Below, piece after piece: positions 1 through 7,422 of a stretch of DNA of 9,009 nt; positions within the stretch are counted from its first letter, which is position 1, and each line of letters starts with the position of its first letter. Position numbers and translations under genes: made by a program. Under the pieces are notes generated by a model that saw only the letters and a program-made list of their open reading frames with translations, did not search any database and had not been told where the DNA came from. This stretch comes from Desulfobacteraceae bacterium (lineage in GTDB: Bacteria > Desulfobacterota > Desulfobacteria > Desulfobacterales > Desulfobacteraceae), in contig JAABSK010000097.1 in the NCBI GenBank assembly GCA_011390435.1, positions 1 through 9,009 on the forward strand. Reading direction: 5' to 3'.

Positions 1-2195
1 TGAAAAAAACAGAGATTCAAAACCTGATTGATGAACGCGTTACAACTGTACCGGTTTCCCTGAGTGAGCATGAAGCCAAAAATCTGTTCAGGGTGTTTGA
101 TATCCCCGTGGTGACAGAGCAGCTGGAAACCGATGCCGCAGCTGTTCCGGCACGCTGCCGTGAAGCAGGATTTCCCGTTGTGCTCAAAGGAGTGGGAAAA
201 CAGATTCAGCATAAAACCGAATCCGGACTGGTGCATGTGGGTCTGGGCAGTGAAGACCAGGTCAGAGCTGCTGTTCTGAAAATGCAGCAAAGCGCTAAAG
301 AGACGCTTGAAGGGTTTCTGGTTCAGCCGCTGGTGAGCGGAAAAAGAGAGTTTGTGGCAGGTATGTTCAGGGATCCGTTGTTCGGGCCGGTGATTGTTTT
401 TGGCCTGGGAGGCGTTCTGACGGAAGCACTTCAGGACATCGCCTTTAAGATTGCGCCTGTGGATGATGCAGACATGGATGACATGCTGGATCAGATTTCC
501 GCCAGGAAGCTTTTTTCTGCATTCCGGGGTGAGAAAGCTGTGGATATCCCCCGTGTGAAAACCATTTTAACGGCATTGTCAGAGATTGCCCTGACATACC
601 CGGATATCAGTGAAATTGATATCAATCCATTGATCATACAGCCGGATGGGTGCCCAGTGGCTGTAGACGGTCTGGTGGTGTTGAAAAAAGCCGCTACTGA
701 GCGCCCAGAATCCTGCAAAATCGATTTTAAACAGCTGGGGGCGTGTTATTATCCAAAATCTGTCGCCTTTATCGGTGCGTCAGCCACTCCGGGGAAATGG
801 GGGCATATGCTGCTGACCAATACCCTGTCCCAGAATTTTGAGGGCCAGGTCTACCTGGTGAATCCGAAAGGCGGCAGGATTGCCGGGCGCAGGGCATACC
901 GGAATCTGACGGAGATTGAAGGAGATGTTGATCTGGCAGTTGTAACGGTTCCAGCCAGCCGGGTACTGGAGCTGATACCGGAACTGAAGGCAAAAAAGGT
1001 CAAGGGTGTTTTGCTGATCACATCGGGATTCCGGGAAGTGGGCGGTGATGGCATTCTACTGGAAGAGCGGCTGGTCGAAGAGGCAAAGGCTGCAGGAATT
1101 CTGATTTTAGGGCCGAACACCATGGGCATCTGTAATCCGCATAACCATTTTTACTGTACGGCATCCCACGTGCATCCCATTCCCGGTTCCACTGTTCTGG
1201 TCTGTCAGTCCGGTAACATGGGCACCCAGCTGCTGGCGTTTGCAGAACAGCAGGATATCGGTATCCGGAGTTTTTCCGGATCAGGCAATGAGGCCATGGT
1301 CACCATTGAAGATTATATGGAAGCCTTTGAGATTGATGAGCTGACCAAAACAGTGGTGCTGTATATTGAAAGTGTCAAAGATGGAAAACGGTTTTTCAAC
1401 AGCGCCCGCAGGGTATCTCAAAAAAAGCCGGTGGTGGTGCTCAAAGGCGGCCGGACAAAAGAGGGGGAAAAAGCCGCATCCAGCCATACCGGTGCCATGG
1501 CGTCTGATATCAAGGTGTTTGATGCGGCCTGCCGGCAGTCCGGGATCATTCAGGTGAGCCAGCCCATGGAACTGCTGGATCTGTCTGCGGTTTTTTCTTC
1601 TCTGCCTTTGCCAAAGGGCAACCGGGTTGCTATAATGACCCTTGGCGGTGGATGGGGCGTTGTGGCAACGGATCTGTGTGCTGAAAACGGGCTGGAAGTT
1701 CCGAAACTGTCCCAGGATATCATCGACCGCCTGGACCGGATTCTGCCGCCGTTCTGGAGCCGGGAAAACCCGGTGGATATTGTGGGAGAGCAGGAGTTGA
1801 GTGTTGCCAAAACCTGTATGGAAGAGCTTCTCAAATGGGATGGGTGTGATGCTGTCATCCATCTGGGAGTTCATGGCCGCAGGATACTGGCCGGTAAGAT
1901 GATCATCTCTGTGGCAAAAGCTGATCCGGATATTGATGTGGCCACAGCAGAAATTTATAAGACAGCGCTCAATGATTTTGAGGCAGAGTACACTCAGTAT
2001 GTGGCCCGGTTGACCCAGATGTATGAAAAGCCGGTGCTGGGGGTCAGTCTGCTGACAGACGAGAAAAGCCGTACCCTTTACCGGGAGGAAAACAACCCAT
2101 ACAAGAGTGTATTTTTTCCGTCACCGGAACGGGCTGTCAAAGCGTTGTGGGGGATGTGGCAGTACAGCCGTTGGCGCAATACCCACAGATCATAA
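1..2195 (+). CDS. Acyl-CoA synthetase (NDP-forming), acetate-CoA ligase (ADP-forming) family; start codon cut by left edge
   Basis: The reading frame is open from the first bases. The window begins with 'tg' followed in frame by Lys-Lys-Thr, so the start is probably an NTG codon whose first base lies just outside, giving about 731 residues. An internal GTG at 93 is unlikely to be the start because residues 1-31, including EHEAKNLF, already belong to the ATP-grasp fold. Domain order is ATP-grasp_5 (about 10-230), CoA-binding Rossmann domain (about 245-340), then the succinyl-CoA-ligase-like domain and a C-terminal ligase region. Visible key residues are His71 in QHKTESG (the beta-type histidine), LGGVLTE near 136, IDINPL near 206, His496 in ASSHTGAMA (the phosphohistidine) and NPVD near 590. 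The family converts acyl-CoA + NDP + Pi to acid + CoA + NTP, reversibly, in the cytoplasm. The beta-alpha order is the reverse of PatZ-like fusions. The acid substrate cannot be read from sequence. panB follows after 24 bp. Confidence 0.88.
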   Translation, partial: KKTEIQNLIDERVTTVPVSLSEHEAKNLFRVFDIPVVTEQLETDAAAVPARCREAGFPVVLKGVGKQIQHKTESGLVHVGLGSEDQVRAAVLKMQQSAKETLEGFLVQPLVSGKREFVAGMFRDPLFGPVIVFGLGGVLTEALQDIAFKIAPVDDADMDDMLDQISARKLFSAFRGEKAVDIPRVKTILTALSEIALTYPDISEIDINPLIIQPDGCPVAVDGLVVLKKAATERPESCKIDFKQLGACYYPKSVAFIGASATPGKWGHMLLTNTLSQNFEGQVYLVNPKGGRIAGRRAYRNLTEIEGDVDLAVVTVPASRVLELIPELKAKKVKGVLLITSGFREVGGDGILLEERLVEEAKAAGILILGPNTMGICNPHNHFYCTASHVHPIPGSTVLVCQSGNMGTQLLAFAEQQDIGIRSFSGSGNEAMVTIEDYMEAFEIDELTKTVVLYIESVKDGKRFFNSARRVSQKKPVVVLKGGRTKEGEKAASSHTGAMASDIKVFDAACRQSGIIQVSQPMELLDLSAVFSSLPLPKGNRVAIMTLGGGWGVVATDLCAENGLEVPKLSQDIIDRLDRILPPFWSRENPVDIVGEQELSVAKTCMEELLKWDGCDAVIHLGVHGRRILAGKMIISVAKADPDIDVATAEIYKTALNDFEAEYTQYVARLTQMYEKPVLGVSLLTDEKSRTLYREENNPYKSVFFPSPERAVKALWGMWQYSRWRNTHRS

Positions 2196-2207
2196 CGTTT
2201 AATTTTC

Positions 2208-2214
2208 AGGAGGT
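2208..2214 (+). promoter_or_regulatory. Strong Shine-Dalgarno for panB
   Basis: AGGAGGT lies 5 nt before the ATG at 2220. It is a near-perfect anti-16S match and fixes the panB start. The 24-bp gap after the preceding stop contains no terminator, which supports cotranscription with the upstream synthetase gene. Confidence 0.85.
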
Positions 2215-2219
2215 AAGCC

Positions 2220-3011
2220 ATGCAGTCTAAAATCACCACGTCGACATTGATGAAAATGAAACAGGACGGCCAGAAGATCACAGCCCTGACCGCTTATGAT
2301 TATCCGTTTGCCCGCCTGCTGGACCAGGCAGGCATTGAAATGATCCTGGTTGGGGATTCTCTGGGCATGGTGGTCCAGGGCAAAGACAACACCCTTCCGG
2401 TCACCATGGATGAAATGATTTATCATACTGCCATGGTGTCCCGGGCCTGTAAGATGTCCATGGTGGTCGGTGATATGCCGTTTATGTCGTATCACGGATC
2501 CATTGACCAGGCAGTGGAAAATGCCGGGCGGTTTTTAAAAGAAGCCGGAGCCTCAGCCGTAAAACTGGAAGGCGGCGCAGATGTCTGCCCGGTGATCACT
2601 GCCCTGGCAAAATCCGGCATTCCGGTTCAGGCCCATATCGGCCTGACCCCGCAATCCGTGCATCAGATGGGCGGATTCAAGGTGCAGCGGGATGAGGAGC
2701 GATTGATGAAAGATGCCAGAAATGTTCAGGATGCCGGTGCATTTTCCGTTGTTTTAGAGGGAATTCCCTCTCCGATCGCCAGAAAAATCACCGCAGATCT
2801 CCAGATTCCCACCATCGGGATTGGTGCCGGTCCGGATTGTGACGGCCAGATTCTGGTACTGCACGACATGCTGGGAATCAACGACCGGTTTTTGCCCAAA
2901 TTTGTTAAAAAATATGCAGATCTTGCCGGTGAAGCCCAAAAAGGGCTGGAACACTATATCAGTGAGGTAAAGGGAGGTACGTTTCCCTCAACAGCCTATG
3001 AATACAAATAA
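2220..3011 (+). CDS. panB: 3-methyl-2-oxobutanoate (ketopantoate) hydroxymethyltransferase PanB
   Basis: This enzyme transfers a hydroxymethyl group from 5,10-methylenetetrahydrofolate to 2-oxoisovalerate, giving ketopantoate, the first committed step of pantothenate and coenzyme A synthesis in the cytoplasm. At 263 residues it has the usual family length. The TIM-barrel motifs are intact: [11 protein letters not shown] (21-31), VGDSLGMV with metal ligand Asp46, VGDMPF with Asp85, KLEGG with Glu117, HIGLTPQS (139-146), catalytic Glu180 in VLEGIP, and IGIGAGP followed by [12 protein letters not shown] near the end. The start is fixed by the strong ribosome binding site. No panC or panD is visible in the window. 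The next gene begins inside the last codons of panB and may act on its product. Confidence 0.97.
   Translation: MQSKITTSTLMKMKQDGQKITALTAYDYPFARLLDQAGIEMILVGDSLGMVVQGKDNTLPVTMDEMIYHTAMVSRACKMSMVVGDMPFMSYHGSIDQAVENAGRFLKEAGASAVKLEGGADVCPVITALAKSGIPVQAHIGLTPQSVHQMGGFKVQRDEERLMKDARNVQDAGAFSVVLEGIPSPIARKITADLQIPTIGIGAGPDCDGQILVLHDMLGINDRFLPKFVKKYADLAGEAQKGLEHYISEVKGGTFPSTAYEYK
2971..2988 (+). promoter_or_regulatory. Shine-Dalgarno within a small hairpin at the panB/DUF2520 junction
   Basis: AGGGAGGT (2971-2978) is the only good Shine-Dalgarno before the ATG at 2998, but it sits 19 nt away, which is unusually far. AGGGA (2971-2975) can pair with TCCCT (2984-2988) around an 8-nt loop, so the Shine-Dalgarno is partly inside a hairpin within the panB coding sequence. 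Inference: ribosomes finishing panB would melt the hairpin, coupling translation of the two genes. The stem is only 5 bp, so the structure is tentative. Confidence 0.35.
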
Positions 3012-3888
3012 ACAATCCAAGGAATTCTGTATTATCGGGTGCGGCAGACTGGGGATTTCCCTGGGAGTTTTTCTGTCCAGGCAGGGATTTGAACCCAGGG
3101 CGTTTTCAAGCAGAACCCTTGATTCTGCCAGACGGGCAGCTGAGTTTGCCGGCAGCGGACAGGTGTATGAGAATCCGGTTGAAGCGGCAGGCTCCTGTTC
3201 CCTGGTTTTTATCACCACCCCGGATACTTTGATCGAACCGGTGTGTGAACAGATTGCAGCAGAAAAAGGGTTCAGGAAAGGCGCTGTGGTCTACCATCTG
3301 TCCGGGGCGCTGTCATCCAGCATCCTGGTTTCGGCCAAAGAAAGCCAGGCCCATGTAGGGTCCATTCATCCGCTTCAGGCGTTTGCACCCTATTCACCCG
3401 GCCAGGAGTCGCCATTCAAAGGGATCAATATTTCCATTGAAGGAGACGGGCCCGCAGTGACGCTTGGAAAAGAGATTGTCAATGCATTGAAAGCCAATTC
3501 CTTTACCATTCCCACAGATGCCAAGACAATGTACCATGCCTCTGCGGTGGTCGCTTCCAACTACCTGGTCACGCTGGAACATTTTGCCCTTGAACTGCTC
3601 AGGTCAGCAGGAATTACAGAACAGGACGCCTATGAGATTTTAGAGCCGTTGATCATGGGGACCTTGAACAATATCAAGGCCCGGGGAAGTGTCAATGCCC
3701 TGACCGGTCCGGTGGTGCGCGGAGATGATGCCATTGTTCAGCGGCACCTTCTGGATATTGACCAAAAGATGCCGCAGTTTTCTGAGTTGTACCGGGTGCT
3801 GGGACGCTACACACTGGACATTGCCCGGCAGCGGGGTCAGGTTGGAAAGGCTGCCGGACAGAAACTGTCAGCCTTGTTTAAATCTTGA
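2998..3888 (+). CDS. Rossmann-fold/DUF2520 NAD(P)-dependent oxidoreductase; candidate ketopantoate reductase (PanG-like)
   Basis: The protein has 296 residues. The N-terminal half is a nucleotide-binding Rossmann domain: GCGRLG at 14-19, then AFSSRT (35-40), where Ser-Arg after the second strand suits NADP(H). HLSGALSS (100-107) and SIHPLQAF (122-129) are typical of this family. The C-terminal half is the helical DUF2520 domain with K176[17 protein letters not shown] and [11 protein letters not shown] (233-243). The architecture resembles ketopantoate and pyrroline-5-carboxylate reductases. From memory, PanG, the alternative ketopantoate reductase described in Francisella, is of this type. 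The start overlaps panB by 14 bp and no other in-frame start lies upstream, since that frame is closed by a stop at 2968. Overlap with panB suggests the reaction ketopantoate + NADPH to pantoate, with K176 as a possible general acid. Family assignment is firm; the reaction is inferred. Confidence 0.85.
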   Translation: MNTNKQSKEFCIIGCGRLGISLGVFLSRQGFEPRAFSSRTLDSARRAAEFAGSGQVYENPVEAAGSCSLVFITTPDTLIEPVCEQIAAEKGFRKGAVVYHLSGALSSSILVSAKESQAHVGSIHPLQAFAPYSPGQESPFKGINISIEGDGPAVTLGKEIVNALKANSFTIPTDAKTMYHASAVVASNYLVTLEHFALELLRSAGITEQDAYEILEPLIMGTLNNIKARGSVNALTGPVVRGDDAIVQRHLLDIDQKMPQFSELYRVLGRYTLDIARQRGQVGKAAGQKLSALFKS

Positions 3889-6859
3889 TCAGCTTCAGTT
3901 GTTTGCCTTCCTTTTCCAGCTGTGCGTTGGCCTGTTCAAGATTTTCCCTGCTGGAGATCACAGCCGTGCCTTTCTGGGTGTCATCAACAGCGAAATATTT
4001 TTGGGCAATTTCCTGGATACGGCTTTTGCTCAGCTGAAGCAGTGAGTCCTTGAACCGTTTCCGGATATCGTCGCTGAGTCTGGTAATGTCTCTGTAAAAC
4101 GCTTTCATGGCTTCCGGACCCGGAGTTTCAGGTTTGTCAATTTCCGAGCAGACCTGAAGAATGGCTTCCTTGACGTCGGTCTGGGAATAGGCTCCGCTGA
4201 TGATAAAATCACAGGCAGACTGGTAAACATCCAGTGTTCGCTTGATATGGGGATCTCTGTAGGATCCAAAGGAAAACAGGCCCTCTTCTGAATTGTACAT
4301 GGCAAACCCGCCATATGCGCCGCCTTTTTCCCTGATTTCCCGGTGAAGATACAGGGACCTGAGCAGTTTGCTGATCACTGAAAGCGCTGATGCATCTTCA
4401 TGGGTGATCCTGACCGTTTTAAAAGACTGCCCGACAAATGAGACAGCCGTGTTGGTGTGCCAGCCGGTGAACAACGCCTGGTTTTCAATGGTGATTTCAG
4501 GAGTGAAGAAACTGGGAGCAGTGCTGTTGGGCAAGGCATCATGGATGACACAAATTTGCTGTTCCGCCTGAAAAATGGCTTCTTTCCCGCCGATAACAGC
4601 CGGTTTGATATTGTCTTTTTTCAGAACAGAGCTGGCAATGGTCATCAGATTTTCTGCAATGGCTTCCAGCGCCTGGCTGGATTTTCCCGGAATCTGGATC
4701 TGTTCGGTCATTTTTTTCAGGTACTGGTACTGGGCAATGCCGTGCCAGAGTTCATTAATATATGACGCTCTGGACAGGTTTGCAGATGCCAGGGAAATGG
4801 CGTATCGATGCCCGTTGGCCACAATAGAGGCTTCCATGCCGGCCTGGTATTGCAGCAGCAGGCTCTTGAGCCGTTCCAGATCGTGAAAACTGCAGTTCAG
4901 GACAAGCTCCTTGACCAGATCAAACAGGGGCTGGATATTTCTGTCCAGGGCCTTGCCCTGAAGGGCCAGAAAGGAGTGGGCAGTTGCTTCTTTGCTGAAA
5001 TAGGACCCGGAAAACGGTGCAACAGAAATTCCTCCGGTATAAAGGTCCATCTTTTTGGCTGTTTCTTCATAGGAATCGTTTCGGGTGCCAATGTTGGTAA
5101 AACACTGGCTGAAAACCGGAACCAGCCGGAACAGGTCAGCAGGAACATGGCCGGCACCCATGGGACAGGTAAAGTACAAAATTCCTGAAGTGGGGCGTTC
5201 ATAACAGGTGGAACGTGTGATCTGCGGAAATGCGTCTGGTTTGACAACCTGAATCTTGGGCGGCACATCTGTCAGTTCCAGCGTGGGCAGGACAGACAGG
5301 TCTTCCTCTTTTTCCTGAAGGGCTTCGAGTCGCTCGGCATCGGTGCGGATCTGATCCAGTGTTTCAGGGCTCATCTGTTTCAGGCGGACTTTGAGCGCCT
5401 GTTTTGTTTTCTCCGCCTGCTGTTTTTCAAGAGTAGGGTCCGGTTCCAGAGTGAACAGCACCCGGTGGGGGTTATTCAGAAAAAAGCGGGCAAGCTGCAT
5501 CTCCAGGAACCTGCCGGAAGCAAGTTCGGATTTGAGTCTGTCCAGATCATCATCAATATTGATGCAGGAGACTGGATCACCATCGTGAATAAGGGTTCCG
5601 GCAAAAGAGAGCAGCAGTTTGATGCCGAAAGGATATGGTGTGTTGGTAATTTCCTTGCGGTGAAATTCAATCTGATGAATGGCGGATTCCACAAGCTCCG
5701 GATCAATGCCGGTGTCTGAAAGTGCTTTGATGGTGGAAAAAATAATTTTTTCCACGGCAGGGACGTCTGCTTTCCGGATATCCTTTAACCCGCAGGAAAA
5801 CATTGTGTCACGGTTGTCTGCATCAAATCCAGTGGCATCTGACAGGGCAGAACCCAGCTGGGAGTCGATCAGCGCTTTTCTGAGCGGTGAGGCGGAATTT
5901 CCCAGCAGAATCTGTTCCAGCACCATCATCACAAGAATGTCAAAAGAATTTTTTACATCACAGATCAGCCATGCCACGCAGGCCTGATATTTTTTCTCGA
6001 TGTCTGTCAGGTCTGAATAGGCATATGCAGCGGTGTATGTGCGCGGCGCAGACCACCTGGGCTGGGACGGTACTGCCGTGTCAATATTGATCGCAGAAAA
6101 GTCATTCAGTACTTTCTCGCAGATAAATGACAGTGTTTTTTCAAGGGGCAGATGGCCATAGGTATAAAAATATGCATTGCTCGGATGATAGTATCGGGCA
6201 TGGAAAGCCTTCAGGTCTTCCCATGTCAGGGATGGAATCTGTGAGGGCTCGCCGCCGGAGTTATGCCGGTAGGTGGTATCAGGATACAGGGCTGCAAGCA
6301 GGGATCGGCCCATGACCTGTCCGGGAGAAGACATGGCCCCTTTCATCTCATTGTAAACCACACCCTTGTATTCCAGTTCGATCTGCGGAGCATCGGGATC
6401 CGCGATTTCCAGCCGATGGCCTTCCTGTTTGAAACTGAGCTCATCGATTCTGGGAAAAAAAGCGGCATCCAGGTATACGTTCATCAGGTTGTAATAGTCT
6501 TTTTCATTCTGGGTGGAAAAGGGATACATGGTCCAGTCAGAAGCGGTAAATGCGTTCATGAAGGTGGACAGACTGCGCTTGATCATGGAAAAGAACGGAT
6601 CCCGTACGTTGTAATTTCGTGATCCGCATAAAACGGTATGCTCCAGGATATGGGCCACACCGGTTGAATCTTCCGGAACCGTGCGGAAAAACACCCCAAA
6701 GGTATTTTCCGTATCCGCTGTTGCGATGTGGATATGCCTGGTTCCGGTGGTGTTGTGTACCAGTTGAAACATGAGCGCATCAATGGTCGGGATGGGTGTG
6801 ATTTTTTCAATGGTATAGCCGCAGATGACCTGGTTCTGCGTGAATGATGTGTCCGGCAT
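3878..6859 (-). CDS. M16C zinc metallopeptidase, presequence protease (PreP/PITRM1)-like insulinase family protein
   Basis: The 993-residue protein matches the length of mature PreP. The inverted zinc site is complete: H70-I-L-E73-H74 in VAHILEHTVLCGS, with distal Glu171 in GVVYNEMKG. The N-terminal half continues with an M16 repeat, then a charged helical linker (about 476-520) typical of M16C joins the two halves into a closing chamber. The C-terminal half carries R843-EKGGA-Y849, the same spacing as the Arg/Tyr pair completing the PreP active site. No signal peptide or membrane segment is seen, so it is probably cytosolic. The family degrades short unstructured peptides; in organelles it clears transit peptides, while the bacterial role is less defined. 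The ATG at 6857-6859 has AAGGA about 12 nt upstream. It lies 27 bp after a small gene on the same strand, probably in one operon, and its 3' end overlaps the convergent DUF2520 gene by 11 bp. Confidence 0.93.
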   Translation of the reverse strand: MPDTSFTQNQVICGYTIEKITPIPTIDALMFQLVHNTTGTRHIHIATADTENTFGVFFRTVPEDSTGVAHILEHTVLCGSRNYNVRDPFFSMIKRSLSTFMNAFTASDWTMYPFSTQNEKDYYNLMNVYLDAAFFPRIDELSFKQEGHRLEIADPDAPQIELEYKGVVYNEMKGAMSSPGQVMGRSLLAALYPDTTYRHNSGGEPSQIPSLTWEDLKAFHARYYHPSNAYFYTYGHLPLEKTLSFICEKVLNDFSAINIDTAVPSQPRWSAPRTYTAAYAYSDLTDIEKKYQACVAWLICDVKNSFDILVMMVLEQILLGNSASPLRKALIDSQLGSALSDATGFDADNRDTMFSCGLKDIRKADVPAVEKIIFSTIKALSDTGIDPELVESAIHQIEFHRKEITNTPYPFGIKLLLSFAGTLIHDGDPVSCINIDDDLDRLKSELASGRFLEMQLARFFLNNPHRVLFTLEPDPTLEKQQAEKTKQALKVRLKQMSPETLDQIRTDAERLEALQEKEEDLSVLPTLELTDVPPKIQVVKPDAFPQITRSTCYERPTSGILYFTCPMGAGHVPADLFRLVPVFSQCFTNIGTRNDSYEETAKKMDLYTGGISVAPFSGSYFSKEATAHSFLALQGKALDRNIQPLFDLVKELVLNCSFHDLERLKSLLLQYQAGMEASIVANGHRYAISLASANLSRASYINELWHGIAQYQYLKKMTEQIQIPGKSSQALEAIAENLMTIASSVLKKDNIKPAVIGGKEAIFQAEQQICVIHDALPNSTAPSFFTPEITIENQALFTGWHTNTAVSFVGQSFKTVRITHEDASALSVISKLLRSLYLHREIREKGGAYGGFAMYNSEEGLFSFGSYRDPHIKRTLDVYQSACDFIISGAYSQTDVKEAILQVCSEIDKPETPGPEAMKAFYRDITRLSDDIRKRFKDSLLQLSKSRIQEIAQKYFAVDDTQKGTAVISSRENLEQANAQLEKEGKQLKLIKI

Positions 6860-6886
6860 GGTTGTATCAGTTCCTTGGTATAAAAT

Positions 6887-7258
6887 TTAAATGGTTTTTT
6901 TGTAAATACCCCGGGAGACTCTCTCAATACGCTTGATTTTATCCAGCCTGAAGATGATGTTGCGCAGTTTTTTTTCATCATATCCAGTGGCAGCCTGGAT
7001 GGTTTTAAAATCAGTGCCTTCAGGATACTCGGCAATCACACCCAGTACAATTGAAGAGGCGTTTTCACGCGGGGCAGGTTTTGCAGCAGCTTTCTTTTTT
7101 TTAGCGTTCCGGGTGGCTGCCGGGCGCTTTTGCAGTAATTGTTCCAGCTTGTCAAGCCTGCCGTGCAGAACGGCAATATCTGCTTTTGTGGGGATATCCA
7201 GCCGGTTCAGCAGTGTCCTGACAAAGTTTTCCCAGTTTGTATCGGATGTATCAACCAT
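6887..7258 (-). CDS. Small basic protein with phasin-like N-terminus, Lys/Ala linker and winged-helix-like C-terminus
   Basis: I do not recognise this 123-residue protein as a named gene. Three parts are visible. Residues 8-44 (NWENFVRTLLNRLDIPTKAD..LHGRLDKLEQLL) form amphipathic helices resembling the 'LGVPTRKDV..L..RVDEL' motif of polyhydroxyalkanoate-granule phasins. Residues 45-66 are a disordered Lys/Ala/Pro/Arg-rich linker like histone H1 or PhaF tails. Residues 67-122 look like a winged helix: SSIVLGVIAEYPEG, DFKTIQAATG, DEKKLRNIIFRLDKIKRI, then a strand-rich RVSRGIYKK wing. This suggests a DNA-binding protein that oligomerises through its N-terminus. The start is supported by AGGAGA at 7265-7270, 6 nt upstream. 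It leads the operon containing the PreP-like gene. Function is unknown; a regulator, nucleoid protein or granule-associated protein are all possible. Confidence 0.8.
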   Translation of the reverse strand: MVDTSDTNWENFVRTLLNRLDIPTKADIAVLHGRLDKLEQLLQKRPAATRNAKKKKAAAKPAPRENASSIVLGVIAEYPEGTDFKTIQAATGYDEKKLRNIIFRLDKIKRIERVSRGIYKKTI

Positions 7259-7289
7259 AATCGCTCTCCTAAAAAAATGATGTTTAATG

Positions 7290-7318
7290 TTGATATGTCA
7301 TGATATATAAACAGTCAG
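7290..7318 (-). promoter_or_regulatory. Predicted sigma70-type promoter for the small gene and M16C protease
   Basis: Read on the minus strand, CTGACT (7313-7318) is the -35 and TATCAA (7290-7295) the -10, with a 17-nt spacer; each hexamer matches 4 of 6 consensus bases. Transcription would begin near 7283, leaving a leader of about 25 nt that contains the AGGAGA ribosome binding site. The geometry is good but the match is only moderate. Confidence 0.45.
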
Positions 7319-7344
7319 CCCTGTACTGGTCATCCGGTGCAGGG
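7319..7344. repeat. 26-bp hairpin-forming inverted repeat next to the leftward promoter
   Basis: CCCTGTACTGG (7319-7329) and CCGGTGCAGGG (7334-7344) flank a TCAT loop. On plus-strand RNA the stem is 11 bp with two G-U wobbles; as DNA it is an imperfect palindrome with two mismatched positions. It abuts the -35 of the minus-strand promoter. No T-run follows on either strand, so it is not an ordinary intrinsic terminator. An activator or repressor operator is the more likely reading. Confidence 0.5.
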
Positions 7345-7393
7345 AGAATCAATGAAAACATGTTGAAGATTACGGTGCCGCGTTTTTTGACGG

Positions 7394-7422
7394 TTGAATC
7401 TATTTTTGTATTGCAGTATATA
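7394..7422 (+). promoter_or_regulatory. Predicted sigma70-type promoter for ksgA
   Basis: TTGAAT (7394-7399) and TATATA (7417-7422) are separated by 17 nt, each matching 4 of 6 consensus bases. Transcription would start near 7429 and give a leader of about 100 nt before ksgA. A competing -35 (TTGACG, 7387-7392) has no good -10 at the correct distance. The nearby AATAAT (7426-7431) is a strong -10 but lacks a good -35. Confidence 0.4.

Noticed and set aside
93..95. GTG as start of the acyl-CoA synthetase
   Set aside because: The upstream codons in frame encode the conserved N-terminal edge of the ATP-grasp domain (EHEAKNLF), and the frame reaches an NTG codon at the window edge.
1281..1874. 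197-codon open frame on the minus strand inside the acyl-CoA synthetase gene
   Set aside because: It is fully antisense to a gene with intact family motifs, and its translation shows no recognisable domain, so it is a shadow frame.
4457..5188. Plus-strand open frames of about 100-126 codons (4457-4765, 4808-5188) within the M16C protease gene
   Set aside because: They are antisense to a well-supported 993-residue protein, and no recognisable domain is seen in either.
6583..7035. 150-codon minus-strand frame spanning the junction of the small gene and the M16C gene
   Set aside because: It is out of frame with both supported genes, which together cover almost all of it, and the translation is low-complexity with no domain.
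6933..7280. 115-codon plus-strand frame opposite the small protein gene
   Set aside because: The minus-strand frame has a good ribosome binding site and structured domains, whereas the plus-strand translation looks like a Phe/Ser-rich shadow.
7352..7366. Four-codon leader-like frame (Met-Lys-Thr-Cys-stop) preceded by GGGAG
   Set aside because: It lies upstream of the predicted ksgA transcription start and is too short to separate from chance.
7371..7388. Possible intrinsic terminator (GC-rich cggtgccgcg followed by six T)
   Set aside because: The only stem available is about 3 bp with a 2-nt loop, too weak for a terminator.
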